Shown: in pieces, positions 22,361 through 34,219 of the stretch
Numbering within the stretch: position 1 is the first letter of the stretch
Layout of the letters: each line of letters opens with the position of its first letter
Assembly: GCF_000715075.1 (NCBI RefSeq)
Contig: NC_134102.1
Span: 106,032,001-106,096,000 of the forward strand
From: Nicotiana tabacum
Lineage: Eukaryota > Streptophyta > Magnoliopsida > Solanales > Solanaceae
Direction: 5' to 3'
DNA: 64,000 bases
Notes under the pieces: generated by a model
Seen by the model: only the letters and a program-made list of their open reading frames with translations
The model's database searches: none
Told to the model about the DNA's origin: nothing
Made by a program: the position numbers and the translations under genes

Positions 22361-23453
22361 GTTCCCTTGATGCTCCTCCCTATGATTTTATATCCCTCCA
22401 GCTCTTGGTTTTCTTTGTGTTAGCCGATATGGGACATCTTGTGCGTAAGCTATCTTCTCTTTGAATAGGATAAGCAGTGTTTAGATCCTAGTGATACAAA
22501 CTCAGTTCTTTTAAGTCCTCTATTGCCAGTATACTAACCATGTGGATTTTGGTGTAGCTATGGAGAAGTGAGCGTTTTATCATTGGGTTCACAGTTTTCT
22601 CTTTTGACATAAAAATTAAGGTATTTACATCAATTTTCTATCTTTAAGTAGGGGTTACTGATCAATTGATTTTACAGTTCAAAGTGGATTTTGGCTTTGA
22701 TCAGTGCCTCCTCTTTGCAGACATATGCAGGATTTACATTAATCTTTCATACCAGATGTCAAAACTTATGGAATTATAGCATTTGGTGCAATCCCCTAAC
22801 CACATTGCAAAGATCCTATGTTTTCCAAAACACAGTACTAATTTTTTATGGAATTCGCTCTGCTAAATGCTAAGATCCTACGTCTTTTTTCTTAAATATA
22901 GGAGTTGCATTGATATGTGGCTATGGCATATGGAAACAGGGCCGTGAGACTGGCATTGTACAGTTCTGAGACTGCAATTTCATCAACAATGTTTTTTCAT
23001 TGTTATTCCTAAGTATTTATGTTTTGATTTTTTATTGACGGATTATCATGTTTGTTTAAGTCAGTACTAGTCTTCATAGTCCACCACTCAACCACTTATT
23101 AGATGCGCAATGTTCTGTCTTATCATTCGTGTACAAGATTGAAACTAAAATTGATGGGACACTCAGTTAAGAAACCCAAGGGAAAACTGCAATATTCTTT
23201 AGTGAACGGCAAAAGAACAGTTAACTCATCGCAAGGCTGTGTGAGATGTAGAGATGATTGGCGAGCTTAATCGTAAAAACTATAGCTTCCTTTTTTTTCA
23301 CACAATTTGACGAAAAACACATATAACTAAGAGAGGAAAGAAAGCTAGAAAGAAGCTGGATGAGATTAATTTAGAATTTAAATAAGTTATTTTCAACTAA
23401 TCTAAACAGGCTGTGTGCTACTTTAATACTGAAAAGAGTTAAACATACGCAAG
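22361..23453. repeat. Spacer with partial duplicates, no gene
   Basis: 23085-23150 recurs at 61375-61440 (CACTTATTAGATGCGCAATG). 23180-23260 contains a degraded piece related to repeat U and to 54898-54985 and 61445-61565 (GCAAGGCTGTGTGAGATGTA). Nothing coding is seen. Confidence 0.6.
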
Positions 23454-23790
23454 ACTGAAACTAGAATTGTAGGGGGTACTCAAAGAAGAGAACCCCTCCA
23501 AAAATAGGCTTATGCCACTGAATACAGCGCGCACACGGTATTCTTTAGTAAAAGGCGAAAGAATAGTTCGCGTGCTCACTGCGTGGCTGAGTGAGTTTTA
23601 CAACAGTCAGTGCCTCCCTTTTTATATTGTAACAAAGTCTGGTTTTACTCTTTATTTTCGATGTGGTACGTGCATCACTCTTTTTCCCCTCAAAATACAT
23701 TTCACTCTCCTTTTCTTCTTTTGTTCTTCTCCTTCTTCAGCAGTCTTGCAATTACCTACTGTATGGTTGAAAACTTATGCTATTCGGCAT
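23454..23790 (+). repeat. Repeat U, copy 3
   Basis: Closely similar to 16047-16390 apart from a three-base loss after AGAATAGTTCGC and a shortened TC-rich end. It precedes the unit 3 gene remnant by the same spacing as in unit 1. Confidence 0.75.
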
Positions 23791-24026
23791 GATTTGTAAT
23801 CTTATATTTGATTTCTCGTCAGTTTCCCGGTGATTGAAAGAGATATATGCTCACAAGCTGATCGAGGAAATGCTGCACAAAAAGATTTGGACTGTATATC
23901 TTGAATTTCGGATCCAGGTTTGTTTTTAATTGTATAATGGAGGACCCAATCGGCATAAGCAGAAAACAGAGCAGTCTCAGTCGATTAAATTGCATTGTTT
24001 ATTTTTACTTTAAGTTGGCCTTACAA

Positions 24027-24440
24027 TGGCATTGAGTAGTATGAAGAACCTTATACCTCATACAATGGCAATGAAAAAGCTTTCTCAAAATTAACAAAAA
24101 TGAGCCACTTACTAAAGCATGTGGACTTAGTTGATGGTAAGCTAGTCAATATTAATGACCGCGCAAGAGTTTATGATGAGAGCTTGAAACAAAAGATGTC
24201 TACTTTTAAATCATTGTCTAGGACCTTTGTTGGGTGTCCGTCAATGCAAGAAATGATGAAGAAAAATGTGATGGAATCATTAGCTGATGCACAAAGCGAC
24301 CAACCCATGTATTAATGTAAAGCTAGAGAGAGGGAATCGATTACCATTGATTCTCTCACAAAAGTGTCAAACTTCTTGAATGTGTCTGCTCAACAAAAGA
24401 AGCTTGTCAGGCAATCGATATGTGCACAGGTCACAAAGTA
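24027..24440 (+). pseudogene. Array unit 3: truncated gene copy
   Basis: Starts with an ATG context matching unit 1 (GGCATTGAGTAGTATGAAG), lacks about 80 bases after the leader, and then follows unit 1 from the LTKLSHLLK segment through TFVGCPSMQ and on to AQQKKLVRQS. A TAA at 24313-24315 replaces the unit 1 sequence after DQPMY. Homology to the gene stops at about 24440, where non-gene sequence shared with unit 4 begins. Confidence 0.8.
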
Positions 24441-24494
24441 TAACATTTGATTCTTGGTATATGGACGTAAAAGAATCAACTAGTACTAATCATA

Positions 24495-24977
24495 GAGTGA
24501 ATGGTTAAAACTCCTCTAAACAATCACCATTTTGCGAGTTTCATACCTAAATTATTTGGTGTTTACGTTACCCCATGGACTATTACTCTCTTTAGATTAA
24601 AAACTACCTGATTGAATATGAGGTAAAAAAATTGAGATAACTCGCTGAGAGGCGCGTGAGAGCTTAAAAAAGAGTCCACCTAACCATTTCTAACACGAGT
24701 TTTGTGAATACGCAGTAGTTTAGGTATGAAGCTTGCAAAAAAGTGATAGTTTAAGGGAATTTTAACCTATTGACGCAAACTTTTATTCCACATGTACTGC
24801 CACTTGAAACTCTTTGGAAGAGTTTTTGGAGCGTGATGTTCACATAGTAGATCATATTCCTCTAGGGGTATTTTAATATGAGTTCATAGTTCAGGGGAGT
24901 TATGTGAAATACCCAATAATTTAGGTATGAAACTCTCAAAATGGTAATAGTTTTTGGCGTCTTTAACCTATTCACTC
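24495..24977. mobile_element. Fold-back MITE, left copy (483 bp)
   Basis: The first 60 bases (GAGTGAATGGTTAAAACTCC and on) are the reverse complement, with mismatches, of the last 60 (ending TTTAACCTATTCACTC). A further inverted copy lies inside near 24720-24770. The right-block copy at 55611-56093 has the same length and a clean 5-bp duplication TCATA; here the right flank reads TAATA. The superfamily is not clear. Confidence 0.7.
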
Positions 24978-24981
24978 TAAT

Positions 24982-25360
24982 AGCATGTTCGTTCGTGCTT
25001 CTTGTTGGCCAAAAGTGCTTCTTCTTTTTTTTCTTTTTTTTGGGGTCAAAAGTGCCTTTTCCTCAAAGTTAAGGTGTTTGACAAACCTTTTAGAAGAGAA
25101 AAAAAGCTTATGATTAGAAGCATAAATAGTTTTTGAGAAGCAGAAAAAAATAACTTCTCCCTAAAAGACATTTTTGAGAAAGATACGCTTCGAAGTACTT
25201 TTTAAAATCTTGACATAAATACTAATTGTTGCTCAAAGGTGCTTTTCAGATTGATTAGTCAAACATAAACTGCTTTCACCAAAAATATTTTTTTTGAAAA
25301 GCAATTTTGAGAAAATAACTTATCAAAATAAGCTGATTTAGAAGTACGGCCAAATATGCT
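24982..25360. mobile_element. Probable MITE with AGCATGTT/GGCCAAA ends, left copy
   Basis: Begins AGCATGTTCG and ends GGCCAAATATGCT, an imperfect inverted pair (AGCAT...ATGCT with GGCCAAA inside each end). The body is rich in AAAAGTGCTT-like motifs seen in Solanaceae MITEs. No convincing target duplication. Repeated at 56098-56480. Confidence 0.45.
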
Positions 25361-25652
25361 ATAAATCATACTTATATTTTGATTATAATATTAGGTGTGC
25401 AAGTTTATTTTTGTTGATTTGTTTCTTAATGGTTTTATAGGAAACAAGTTAACTTGCTCGCGCTATGCGCGATCATATAAATTCATTCCAAATACAATAT
25501 AAAGAGACCATGGTTAACAAGCCAGCTGGGGGAGATTGAAGTTAAAAATAAAACAAATAATAGGAAAGATATATACAGACAAAAATAATTTTAAGATAAA
25601 GCATAAAATATAACGAAAGTTATTCCAACATTTCATTATACTAATATCTATG

Positions 25653-25669
25653 AATGTGCGTTGCACGTT
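25653..25669 (-). other. Helitron 3' terminal hairpin
   Basis: Arms AATGTGC (25653-25659) and GCACGTT (25663-25669) pair with one T/G mismatch around a GTT loop, 12 bases from the inferred 3' terminus. A small GC-rich hairpin just before the 3' end is the standard Helitron terminator structure. Confidence 0.8.
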
Positions 25670-25984
25670 AATAATGGCACGTGACGATTTAAATATTTAT
25701 TTATACGAAGAACAATAAAATTTAATTAATGAGAGAAATTTTATGTATAATATTATAACAATCATCTAAATACCGAAAAATATTCTTACATTAGCATAAT
25801 ACATGAATTTAAAATAAAAGGATATCATCAAAACTTACACAAATGATCAATTTGTCATGTTAGTTAGATAATTATATATTATAGTTTAAAAGTATTTAAT
25901 GTGATAGTGACTTAATGAACACTTTTTTGTGGATAATATTTTTTTGTGTATGTTTCCTCCTAATGCGTTGGTTGCTCTGCTTTA

Positions 25985-26994
25985 ATCAAAACTCTTGTTG
26001 TCGATCTTTATATCCCTTTTGAAAGTGCAACATACAGTTGTTCGTGCAAGAAAACATATTGTAGTAAATATAGTCCAATAATTAGAATGTTTGTCCTTAT
26101 GCTATTTATTATATTTACAAAACATAAACATACTAAAAACTATTTTCACACAAATTTAAAAGGACATTCCTTAGTTTCGGAAGATGAAAGTTGAATTCAG
26201 GGATAAGAATATACTTAGAAACATATTAATCAGTATTATAATTTTTGCATGTATGACGTCATTGTCAAAACTTCTATATACCATATGTGTGCTATTACAT
26301 AAGCTATTCGGCGTATCTAAGTTTTTCAGTAGCATGACAAGCTTATTTTTCTTCAAAATTAACCTATATATACAATGGAAGATCAATTTTAACTTAGTCT
26401 ACTATATATACGGTGGCACTAACATAAATAATAAATAAGAAACTTGACAACAAACATATATGGTAGAAGGTTATTCGGTATTAAAGTATTTAAGTATTCT
26501 TCTTGCTACTAATTATTAGTATCATTTTCTGCTGAGTCAAAAACTGAAAAATATTTTGTTTTTACTATAAAATTTTACAATCAACCTTTTATTTAGTTGA
26601 TCAACATATTCATTTTTGTTAGCTATGATATCTTTTTAATTCTATCATGCGATTTGCATAAATTATATTTTAATCTAATAATAGAAATATTTCTCTTATT
26701 AAATGTACTACTATTACCATTGAGATTGATAACCAAGTGTTCAGGAAGAACCAAATCATCTTTTATTGGATGATCTTCTTCGTTTCCGACACGAAGTAAG
26801 AAGATACTGAATATTGGATCTGTTCTTACTTTATATTTCTTGTCAGTTGAATCTTTTTCGTTGAGGCCAGAAGTATAACTTTGGTAAGCTAGCTTTTACA
26901 GTCTCTGCTTTTGTCGATTTTGGAACTACTGGTAGTACTTGACAAAATCATCTCCCAAACTATTAATTTTTCACCAAACGGTTCATTGATATCC
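25985..26994 (-). pseudogene. Helitron PIF1-like helicase, C-terminal pieces
   Basis: From 26994 downward the minus strand reads LDINEPFGEKLIV, continues through a KIDKSRDCKS-like stretch and an LTRNIK segment (helicase motif regions III-IV), then FLLRVGNEEDH around 26790-26830. At 26054-25988 it reads HEQLYVALSKGI, the conserved C-terminal motif (LYVALSR) of Helitron helicases, with an in-frame stop after it. The section between about 26060 and 26690 is AT-rich and has lost recognisable coding. A chromovirus splits the gene at 26995-26999. Confidence 0.82.
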
Positions 26995-26999
26995 AATAT

Positions 27000-29060
27000 T
27001 GTCACGACCCCAAATTCCCTCCGTAGGATGTCGTGATGGCACCTAGTCTCTAAGACTAGGTAAGCCTATCAATGCGGAATAATAATAAATATCTGAAATA
27101 AATAAACTACAATTCAAATAATTTTAACTCCAAAACCCGGTAGAAATAAGTCACAAGCTTCTAAGAATTTATCCTTAATGTCTCTATATAACAGAGTCTA
27201 AAGAAAATAAGGAAGCAACATAAAAATGATAGAAGGGGACTCCGGAGTCTGCAGACGCTGGCAGGTATACCTCGAAGTCTCCGTGCACAGGTAACTCACT
27301 GACGTCTAGGCTGGTAAGATGTACCTGGATCTGCACAAAAAGATGTGCAGAAGTATAGTATGAGTACACCACAGCGGTGCCCAGTAAGTGTCGAGCCTAA
27401 CCTCAGTAGAGTAGTGATGAGGTCAGGTCAGGCCTTACTGGAAAATAATAATTTCATGGTAAAATATTTAACAATATAATAAAATAAAATGACTATGGAA
27501 ATGAATCAAATAGTATGTCACATTTAATGACACCAAATAATTGCAATTAATATCTCGTGGAAACAACACAAACTTTCCTTTCAACTTCAAGAAAATCACA
27601 ACAAATAATCAAAGGCCACTATGGCCATAAATCAATATCAACAAGAGCACTCTCGAGGTACCGCCTCGTAGTCCTAAATCATAAATAAATTCACAATATC
27701 TCATTTCCTTATATCACCGCGGGAGCCTTCACATTTAATTTTAAAGAAATTATTTTTCTCGAAATAGCATCCCGTGTTTTAGCCATGCTTATCACACCGC
27801 ATGACATCTAGTGAAAGGGGACGAAGCCCCCCTGTTTTTATAACTTACATATCTGTCTAGGGTGACCTCGATCATGGAGTCTGATCCTGGACCTCGATCA
27901 TAGGAGTCCGATCATGGGGAGTCCGATCATAGTCCTTGATCATTGCCCTCGATCATGGACCTCGGTCATGGCCTTCGATCATAGCTTCGATCATGGCCCT
28001 CGACCCTGAGGCTTGATGACAGCCATCGATCCTGGCTATCGATCATGGCTTCGATATTTATGGCCTTCGATCACTGGCCTTGGTCATAACCCTCGATCCT
28101 GGGCCTCGATCCTGGGACTTCGATCACTGGCCTTCGAGCTTGCCTTCGATCATGGCCCTCGAGCCTTGCCTTCGATCATGGCTCTCGAGCCTGCCTTCGA
28201 TCATGGATCTCGAGCCTGCCTTCGATCCTCGGCTCGATTTCTGGGCTCGATTGCACATCAGAAGAAAATTTGTAGCAGCTGTTTAAGTCTCATTTTTGAT
28301 CCGTTAACCAACCGAAACTCACCTGAGGCTCTCAGGACCTCAACCAAATATACCAACAAGTCCTAAAATATCATACGAACTTATTTGAAATCTAAAATCA
28401 CATAAAACGACGCTAAAACCACGAATTATGCTCCAATTCAAGCTTAATGAAACTTAAAATTTCCAACTTCTACATTCGATGTCGAAACCTATCAAATCAA
28501 GTCCGATTGACCTCAAATTTTGTACACAAGTCATAAATGACATAATGGAGCTGTAAAAAATTTTAAAACTGGATTCTGACCCCGATATCAAAAAGTCAAC
28601 TCCCCAGTCAAACTTCCAAACTTTAAATTCCTATTTGCTGTTTCAAGCCTAATTTCACTACGGACTTCCAAATAAAATTTCGATCACTCTCCTAAGTTTA
28701 AAATCACCATACGGAGCTATTGGAATCATCAAAATTCTATTCCGGGGTCGTTTACACATAATTCTACATCCTGTCACTATTTAAACTTAAACTTTTAATT
28801 TTTCATCAAAATTCCATATCTCGGGTTAGGGACCTCGGAATTTGATTCCGGGCGTACGCCCAAGTACCAATTCACGATACGGACCTACCAGTTGAGTTTT
28901 AAAGCTCTAATTCATATTTTAATCCATTTTTCACATAAAGACTTTTCGGGAAATTTTGCGATTTGCGCACTCAAGTCGAGGAATGATAAATAGTGCTTTT
29001 TGAGATCTTAGAACACACAATTAATTATTAAATTTAAAGATGACATTTTAGGTCATCACA
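27000..29060 (-). repeat. Chromovirus 1, 3' LTR (internally deleted, 2061 bp)
   Basis: Compared with the partner LTR at 34220-37575, it lacks about 1.2 kb between the ATGACATCTAG segment (near 27811) and GAAAGGGGACGAAGCC, and about 70 bp near 28890 (after GGACCTACC). The first 140 bases differ from the partner at about seven positions by hand count, so insertion is not very recent. Confidence 0.9.
27866..28260. repeat. TCGATCATGG minisatellite in chromovirus LTR (copy 1)
   Basis: Degenerate 13-18 bp units of the type (C/T)TCGATCATGGCC repeat over nearly 400 bp. Related arrays are at 36300-36690, 47635-47885 and 52540-52930 in the other LTRs of the family. Open frames rich in S, R, W, D and P over these arrays are artefacts of the repeat. 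Confidence 0.88.
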
Positions 29061-30619
29061 TTCTCTACCTCTAAAACAAACGTTCGTCCTCGAACGGAGT
29101 TAGAAAAAGTACCTGAGCTGGTGAATAAGTTCGGATAACGGCTACGCATATCATGCTCGGTCTCCCAAGTCGCCTCCTCGACCGGATGACCCCTCCACTG
29201 AACCTTCACGGAAACAATGTTCTTTGACCTCAGCTTTTGAACCTGCCTATCTAAAATAGCCACTGGTTCCTCAACATAAGATAGATCATTGTCCAACTGA
29301 ACTGAACTTAAGTCTAACACATGAGACAGATCGCCGTGATATTTCCGAAGCATAGAAATATGGAATACTGGATGAACCGCAGAAAGACTAGGTGGTAGTG
29401 CAAGTCTGTAAGCCACCTCTCCAACTCTCTCAAGAATCTCAAAAGGCCCAATATACCTAGGGCTCAACTTGCCCTTCTTCCCGAACCTCATCACACCCTT
29501 CATAGGCGAAACCCGAAGCAATACCCGCTCACCAACCATAAATGCAACATCACGAACCTTTCGATCCGCATAACTCTTCTGTCTAGATTGGGCTGTACAA
29601 AGTCGATCCTGAATCAACTTAACTTTTTCCAAGGCGTCCTGAACCAAGTCTGTACCCAATAGTCTAGCCTCGCCCGGTTTGAACCAACCCACTGGAGACT
29701 GGCACCGCCTACAATACAAGGCCTCATACGGAGCCATCTGAATTCCTGACTGGTAACTATTGTTGTAAGCAAACTCCGCAAGTGGTAAGAATTGATCCCA
29801 AGCACCCCCAAAATCTATCACACACGCATGAAGCATATCCTCCAGTATCTGAATAGTTTGTTCGGACTGCCCGTCCTTCTGAAGGTGAAATGCTGTACTC
29901 AACTCCACACAAGTACCCAACTCTCGCTGTACAGCCCTCCAAAACTGTGAGGTAAACTGTGTACCCTGGTCAGAGATGATAGATACCGGTACACCGTGAA
30001 GTCTGACAATCTTGCGAATATATACCTGAGCTAGCTGCTCTGAAGAGTAAGTAGTAATCACAGGAATGAAATGAGCTGACTTGGTCAATCTATCCACAAT
30101 CACCCAAACTGCATCGAGCTTTCTCTGAGTCTGTGGGAGCCCAACAACGAAATCCATAGTGATCCGCTCCCATTTCCATTTTGAAATCTCTAACTTCTGA
30201 AGCAATCCACCCGATCGTTGATGCTCATATTTTACATGTTGATAATTCAGACACCGAGATACATACCCCACTATGTCTTTCTTCATTCGCCTCCACCAAT
30301 AGTGTTGTCTCAAGTCCTGATACATCTTTACAGCACCCGGATGAATGGAGTACCGTGAACTGCGAGCCTCTTAGAGAATCAACTCACGCAAACCATCTAC
30401 ATTAGGCACACATAGCCTCACCTGCATTCGTAATACATCATCATCTCCAATAGTGACTTCCTTGGCATCACCGTGCTGAACTGTATCCTTAAGGACAAGC
30501 AAATGGGGGTCATCATACTGACGCTCCCTGATACGATCATAAAGAGAAGACTGAGAAACCACACAAGCCAAAACTCGGCTCGGCTCGGAAACATCCAGTC
30601 TAACAAACTGGTTGGCCAA
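29061..30619 (-). pseudogene. Chromovirus 1 integrase and chromodomain
   Basis: From 30619 downward, broken by a TAA at 30371-30373, then open from 30325 to 29048 into the LTR edge. The HHCC zinc-binding module is present except that the second Cys is Tyr (CLNYQ). The catalytic triad survives as TMDFVVGLP, ISDQGTQF and GQSEQTIQ (D, D, E). Then come a GPF/EI-type segment (YIGPFEILERVGEVAYRL) and a chromodomain reading VEEPVAILDRQV...VKVQWRGHPVEEATWE. The chromodomain would direct integration to particular chromatin in an active element. Confidence 0.88.
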
Positions 30620-30622
30620 GGC

Positions 30623-31216
30623 CTAAACATCCAAGGCTAAAGGCCTCTCTGCTACTGGTAAATATGCTAAGCTACCCAAACTCTCCGCCTTACGACTCAA
30701 GGCATCGGCCACTACATTGGCCTTCCCGGAATGATAGAGAATGGTGATATCATAATCCTTAAGCAACTCCAACCATCTCCGCTGGCGCAAATTAAGATCC
30801 TTCTGTTTAAACAGATGTTGTAGACTCCGGTGATCGGTGTAGACCTCGCAATGGATACCGTATAGGTAATGCCGCCAAATCTTCAAGGCATGAACAATAG
30901 CTGCTGATTCAAGGTTATGTACATGATAATTCTTTTCATGCACCGTTAACTGTCTGGACGCGTAGGCAATTACCCTACCGTCTTGCATCAACACTGCATC
31001 GAGACCAATACGCGACGCGTCATAATACACAGTATAAGACCCTGAACCTATAGGTAATACCAATACCGGGGCTGTAGTCAAAGCTGTCTTGAGCTTTTGG
31101 AAGCTCTCCTCACATTCTTCGGTCCACCTAAACGGAGCACCCTTCTGGGTCAATTTGGTCATAGATGCAACAATAGAAGAGAAACCCTTTACAAATCGGC
31201 AATAATACCCTACCAA
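30623..31216 (-). pseudogene. Chromovirus 1 RNase H and RT connection
   Basis: Open minus-strand frame. The RNase H acidic residues are present: YYDASR, NLESAAI, YTDHRS and VVADALSR. It ends at a TAG (30623-30625) where chromovirus 2 has Gln. It removes RNA from the RNA/DNA hybrid in the family. It overlaps in another frame the end of the RT piece at 31415-31128. Confidence 0.88.
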
Positions 31217-33118
31217 ACCAAGGAAAACTCCGAATTTCCGTAACTAAGGACGGTCTGGACCAACTCTGCACTGCTTCAATCTTCTTCGGATCTACCTTGA
31301 TTCCCTCGCATGAAACTATATGACCCAAAAATCCCACTGAATCAAGCCAGAATTCACACTTTGAAAATTTTGCATATAACTTCTTTTCTCTCAAAATCTG
31401 AAGCACAGTCCTCAAGTGTTATTCATGATCTTCCCGACTCCGGGAATACACCAGAATGTCGTCAATAAACACAATGACGAAAGAATCAAGATAGGGCTGA
31501 AATACACTATTCATTAAGTGCATAAATGTTGCTGGGGCATTGGCAGCCCAAAAGATATTATAAGGAACTCGTAATGACCGTACCGAGTCCTGAAAGCAGT
31601 TTTCGGGATATCTGGCTCCCGAATCTTCAACTGATGATAGCCTGAACGCAAGTCATTCTTAGAAAACACTCTGGCACCCTGAAACTGATCAAATAGGTCA
31701 TCAATATGTGGCAATGGATACCTGTCCTTCACTGTAACCTTGTTCAGCTCGCGGTAATCAATACACATCCGCATAGAACCATCTTTCTTCTTTACAAATA
31801 AGACAGGAGCACCCCAAGGCGATACACTGGGCCGAATGAAACCCTTATCAAGCAACTCCTGTAACTGTATTTTTAATTTTTTCAACTCTGCTGGGGTCAT
31901 ACGATATGGTGGAATAGAAATGGGTTGAGTGCCCGGTAACAAATCAATGCCAAAGTCAATATCCCTGTCGGGTGGCATACTCGGAAGATCCGCTGGAAAT
32001 ACATCAGGAAAATCCCTTACTACAGGAACTAACTCTACAGTAGGAGTATCCATACTAACATCTCTCACATAGGCCAGATACGCATCACACCCCTTCTCAA
32101 CCATTCGTTGAGCTTTAAGAAATGAAACAACCCTGCTAGGAATATGATCCGAGGTACCTCTCCACTCTAGCCGTGGTAGACCTGGCATAGCCAACGTCAC
32201 CGTCTTGGCGTAACAATCAAGAATAGCATGATAGGGCGACAACCAGTCCATGCCCAAAATAATATCGAAATCCACCATACTGAGCAATAATAAATCAGCT
32301 CTGGTCTCAAAACCACTGATAACAATTAAACACGACCGATACATACAGTCTACAATAATAGATTCACCTACAGGTGTAGATACATAAATATAAGAACTCA
32401 AGGAATCACGTGCTACGCCCAAATACGGGGCAAAATAAGATGACACATAAGAATAAGTGGAGCCTGGATAAAATAAGACTGATGCATCCCTATGACAGAC
32501 CAGAATAATACTTATGATAACAAAATCGGATGCAACGGCCTCTGTCCTAGCAGGAAAGGCATAATATCTGGCCTGGTCTCCCCCTCTATGGCGACCTCTA
32601 CCTGTCCAATCTCCACATCTAGCTGGCTGTGCAGGTGGAGTGGCAACTGGGGCAGTAATCATGGCCTGAGAAGCCTGAGGACCCTGTGGAATAGGTGGGG
32701 CCTGAGAAATCTGTGGAGGTGCACCCCTCCTAAGTCTGGGGCAATCCCTCATGATATGATGAGTGTCACCACACTCAAAACAAGCCCTCATAGGACGTGG
32801 CTGCTGGGACTGGCTCAAGCCTAATCGATTAGACTGTCCGCTGAAAGAACCCCGTACAGGAGGTACAGAAGACACTGGCGGTGCATAATATGGAACCTGA
32901 GGTCTGGGAGTAACCGAAATACCACTGGAAGCTGGAAGTGCTGAATGAATAGGACGGCTCATATAACCTCTACCATGACGGACTGCAACTGGGGCACAAG
33001 AATTATTATATGTGCCTGAATCTCGGGGTCTCTTAGCTTCCCTCTCTTCCCTCTCCTGAGTCTGCATACCTTCCAATCTCCTAGCAATTAACACCACTTG
33101 TTGGTATGTGATGTCCAT
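31128..33118 (-). pseudogene. Chromovirus 1 gag C-terminus, protease and reverse transcriptase
   Basis: The frame 33118-31514 carries an Arg/Pro-rich gag tail, a CCHC zinc knuckle ([14 protein letters not shown] near 32745-32785), and the protease. The DPGSTYS active site reads YPGSTYS here (GAT to TAT at 32468-32470), so protease should be dead. RT follows with [11 protein letters not shown] and [12 protein letters not shown]. The frame is lost at about 31542-31549 by a one-base loss within the FGLTNAP region, then TAA at 31419-31421. The FIDD box (31456-31470) lies in the shifted frame. Both RT lesions are shared with chromovirus 2. Confidence 0.9.
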
Positions 33119-34018
33119 CTACAGCTCTCGGGCCATACTGTATCTGATACTAGGGTGAAGACCCTCAATAAATTTGCGAACTTGCTCTCGAACAGTAGCA
33201 ACTAAGGCTGGTGTATGCCTAGCCAAATCACTGAATCGGACCGCATATTCTGACACAGTCATAGAACCCTGGCGCAACTACTCAAACTCTGCGTGCCATG
33301 TATCTCTAAGACTCTGAAGAACATACTCCCTTAAGAACATATCTAAAAATTGAGTCCAAGTGAGTGAAGATGCCTCAGCGGGACTATCCAACTCATATGC
33401 CCGCCATCACTGGTAGGCTGCTCCTCTAAACTAGAATGTCATGAAAGAAACCCCACTAGAATCCACAATACCCATAGTACGAAGGATACAGTGACATTTC
33501 TCCAGAAAACCCTGAGCATCATCTGAAGCTAAACCGCTGAAAGTGGGAGGGTAGTACTTCTAGTACCTCTCGAGCGTGAGCCGCTCTCCTTCTGAAACTG
33601 CTGTCCTAATCTCAGGTCGAACTGGGACAACTGGCTGCACTGGAATAACCTCTGGGCCATGGTCAACTTGGGCTCGTAGTTCTAGAGTACGGGTGGCGGG
33701 AGTCTGTGCTCCTCCCCCGGCCTGAGATGTGGCAGGAGCAAGTGGAATTAACCCTGCCTGAGCTAGAGTGCCAAACATGCTCAAAAACTGGGCAAGAGTC
33801 TCCTGAAGTGCAGGAGTAGTAACAAGCGTCTCAAGTGCCTGCTCTCCAACTGGAGCTACTGGTGGCTTTGGTGCAGGAGCTCGTGCAGGTGCTCTGGCTG
33901 CATCACGTGGTCTTCCTCGGCCTTTGGCTCGGCCTCTCCCCCGACCCCGGCCTCTTGCGGCTCCAACAATGGGCACGGGTGTCTGATCATCGGATCCAGT
34001 TGTGTGTGTCCTCACCAT
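33119..34018 (-). pseudogene. Chromovirus 1 gag N-terminal part
   Basis: The gag ATG is at 34018-34016 (MVRTHTTGSDD), followed by Arg-Gly and Ala-Pro-rich sequence, then the capsid-type domain. In-frame stops relative to chromovirus 2 occur at 33561-33563 (AAG to TAG), 33431-33433 (CAG to TAG), 33407-33409 (TGG to TGA), 33278-33280 (CAG to TAG) and 33119-33121 (GAG to TAG). The longer frame that starts at 34156 is only leader sequence read through. Confidence 0.85.
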
Positions 34019-34203
34019 CTGTGAGAGAATAGAAAAGCAATGGTTCAAAACTTTGAAGTCAACAAATGCACACGATAAGGAATCAAAGAAATGAATATTT
34101 CCTAACAGTTTCATAGCTTCTCGAAGATAAGTACAGACGTCTCCGTACCGATCCATATGACTCTACTAAACCGGCTTGTGACTCATAACACCTATGAACC
34201 TAG

Positions 34204-34216
34204 TGCTCTGATACCA
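34204..34216 (-). other. Primer-binding site, tRNA-iMet type (chromovirus 1)
   Basis: On the minus strand TGGTATCAGAGCA, complementary to the 3' end of initiator tRNA-Met, three bases inside the 5' LTR. This fixes the transcriptional orientation. Confidence 0.92.
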
Positions 34217-34219
34217 ACT

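Noticed and set aside
28013..28366. Open frames over the TCGATCATGG arrays (also 36229-36844, 47571-47956, 52482-53103)
   Set aside because: The residues are produced by the minisatellite word on any strand, the frames overlap each other, and none matches a protein.
32492..32824. Antisense 110-codon frame conserved in both chromoviruses (also 44105-44437)
   Set aside because: It lies opposite the gag/protease coding strand and is preserved only because the sense strand is; composition is that of a shadow frame.
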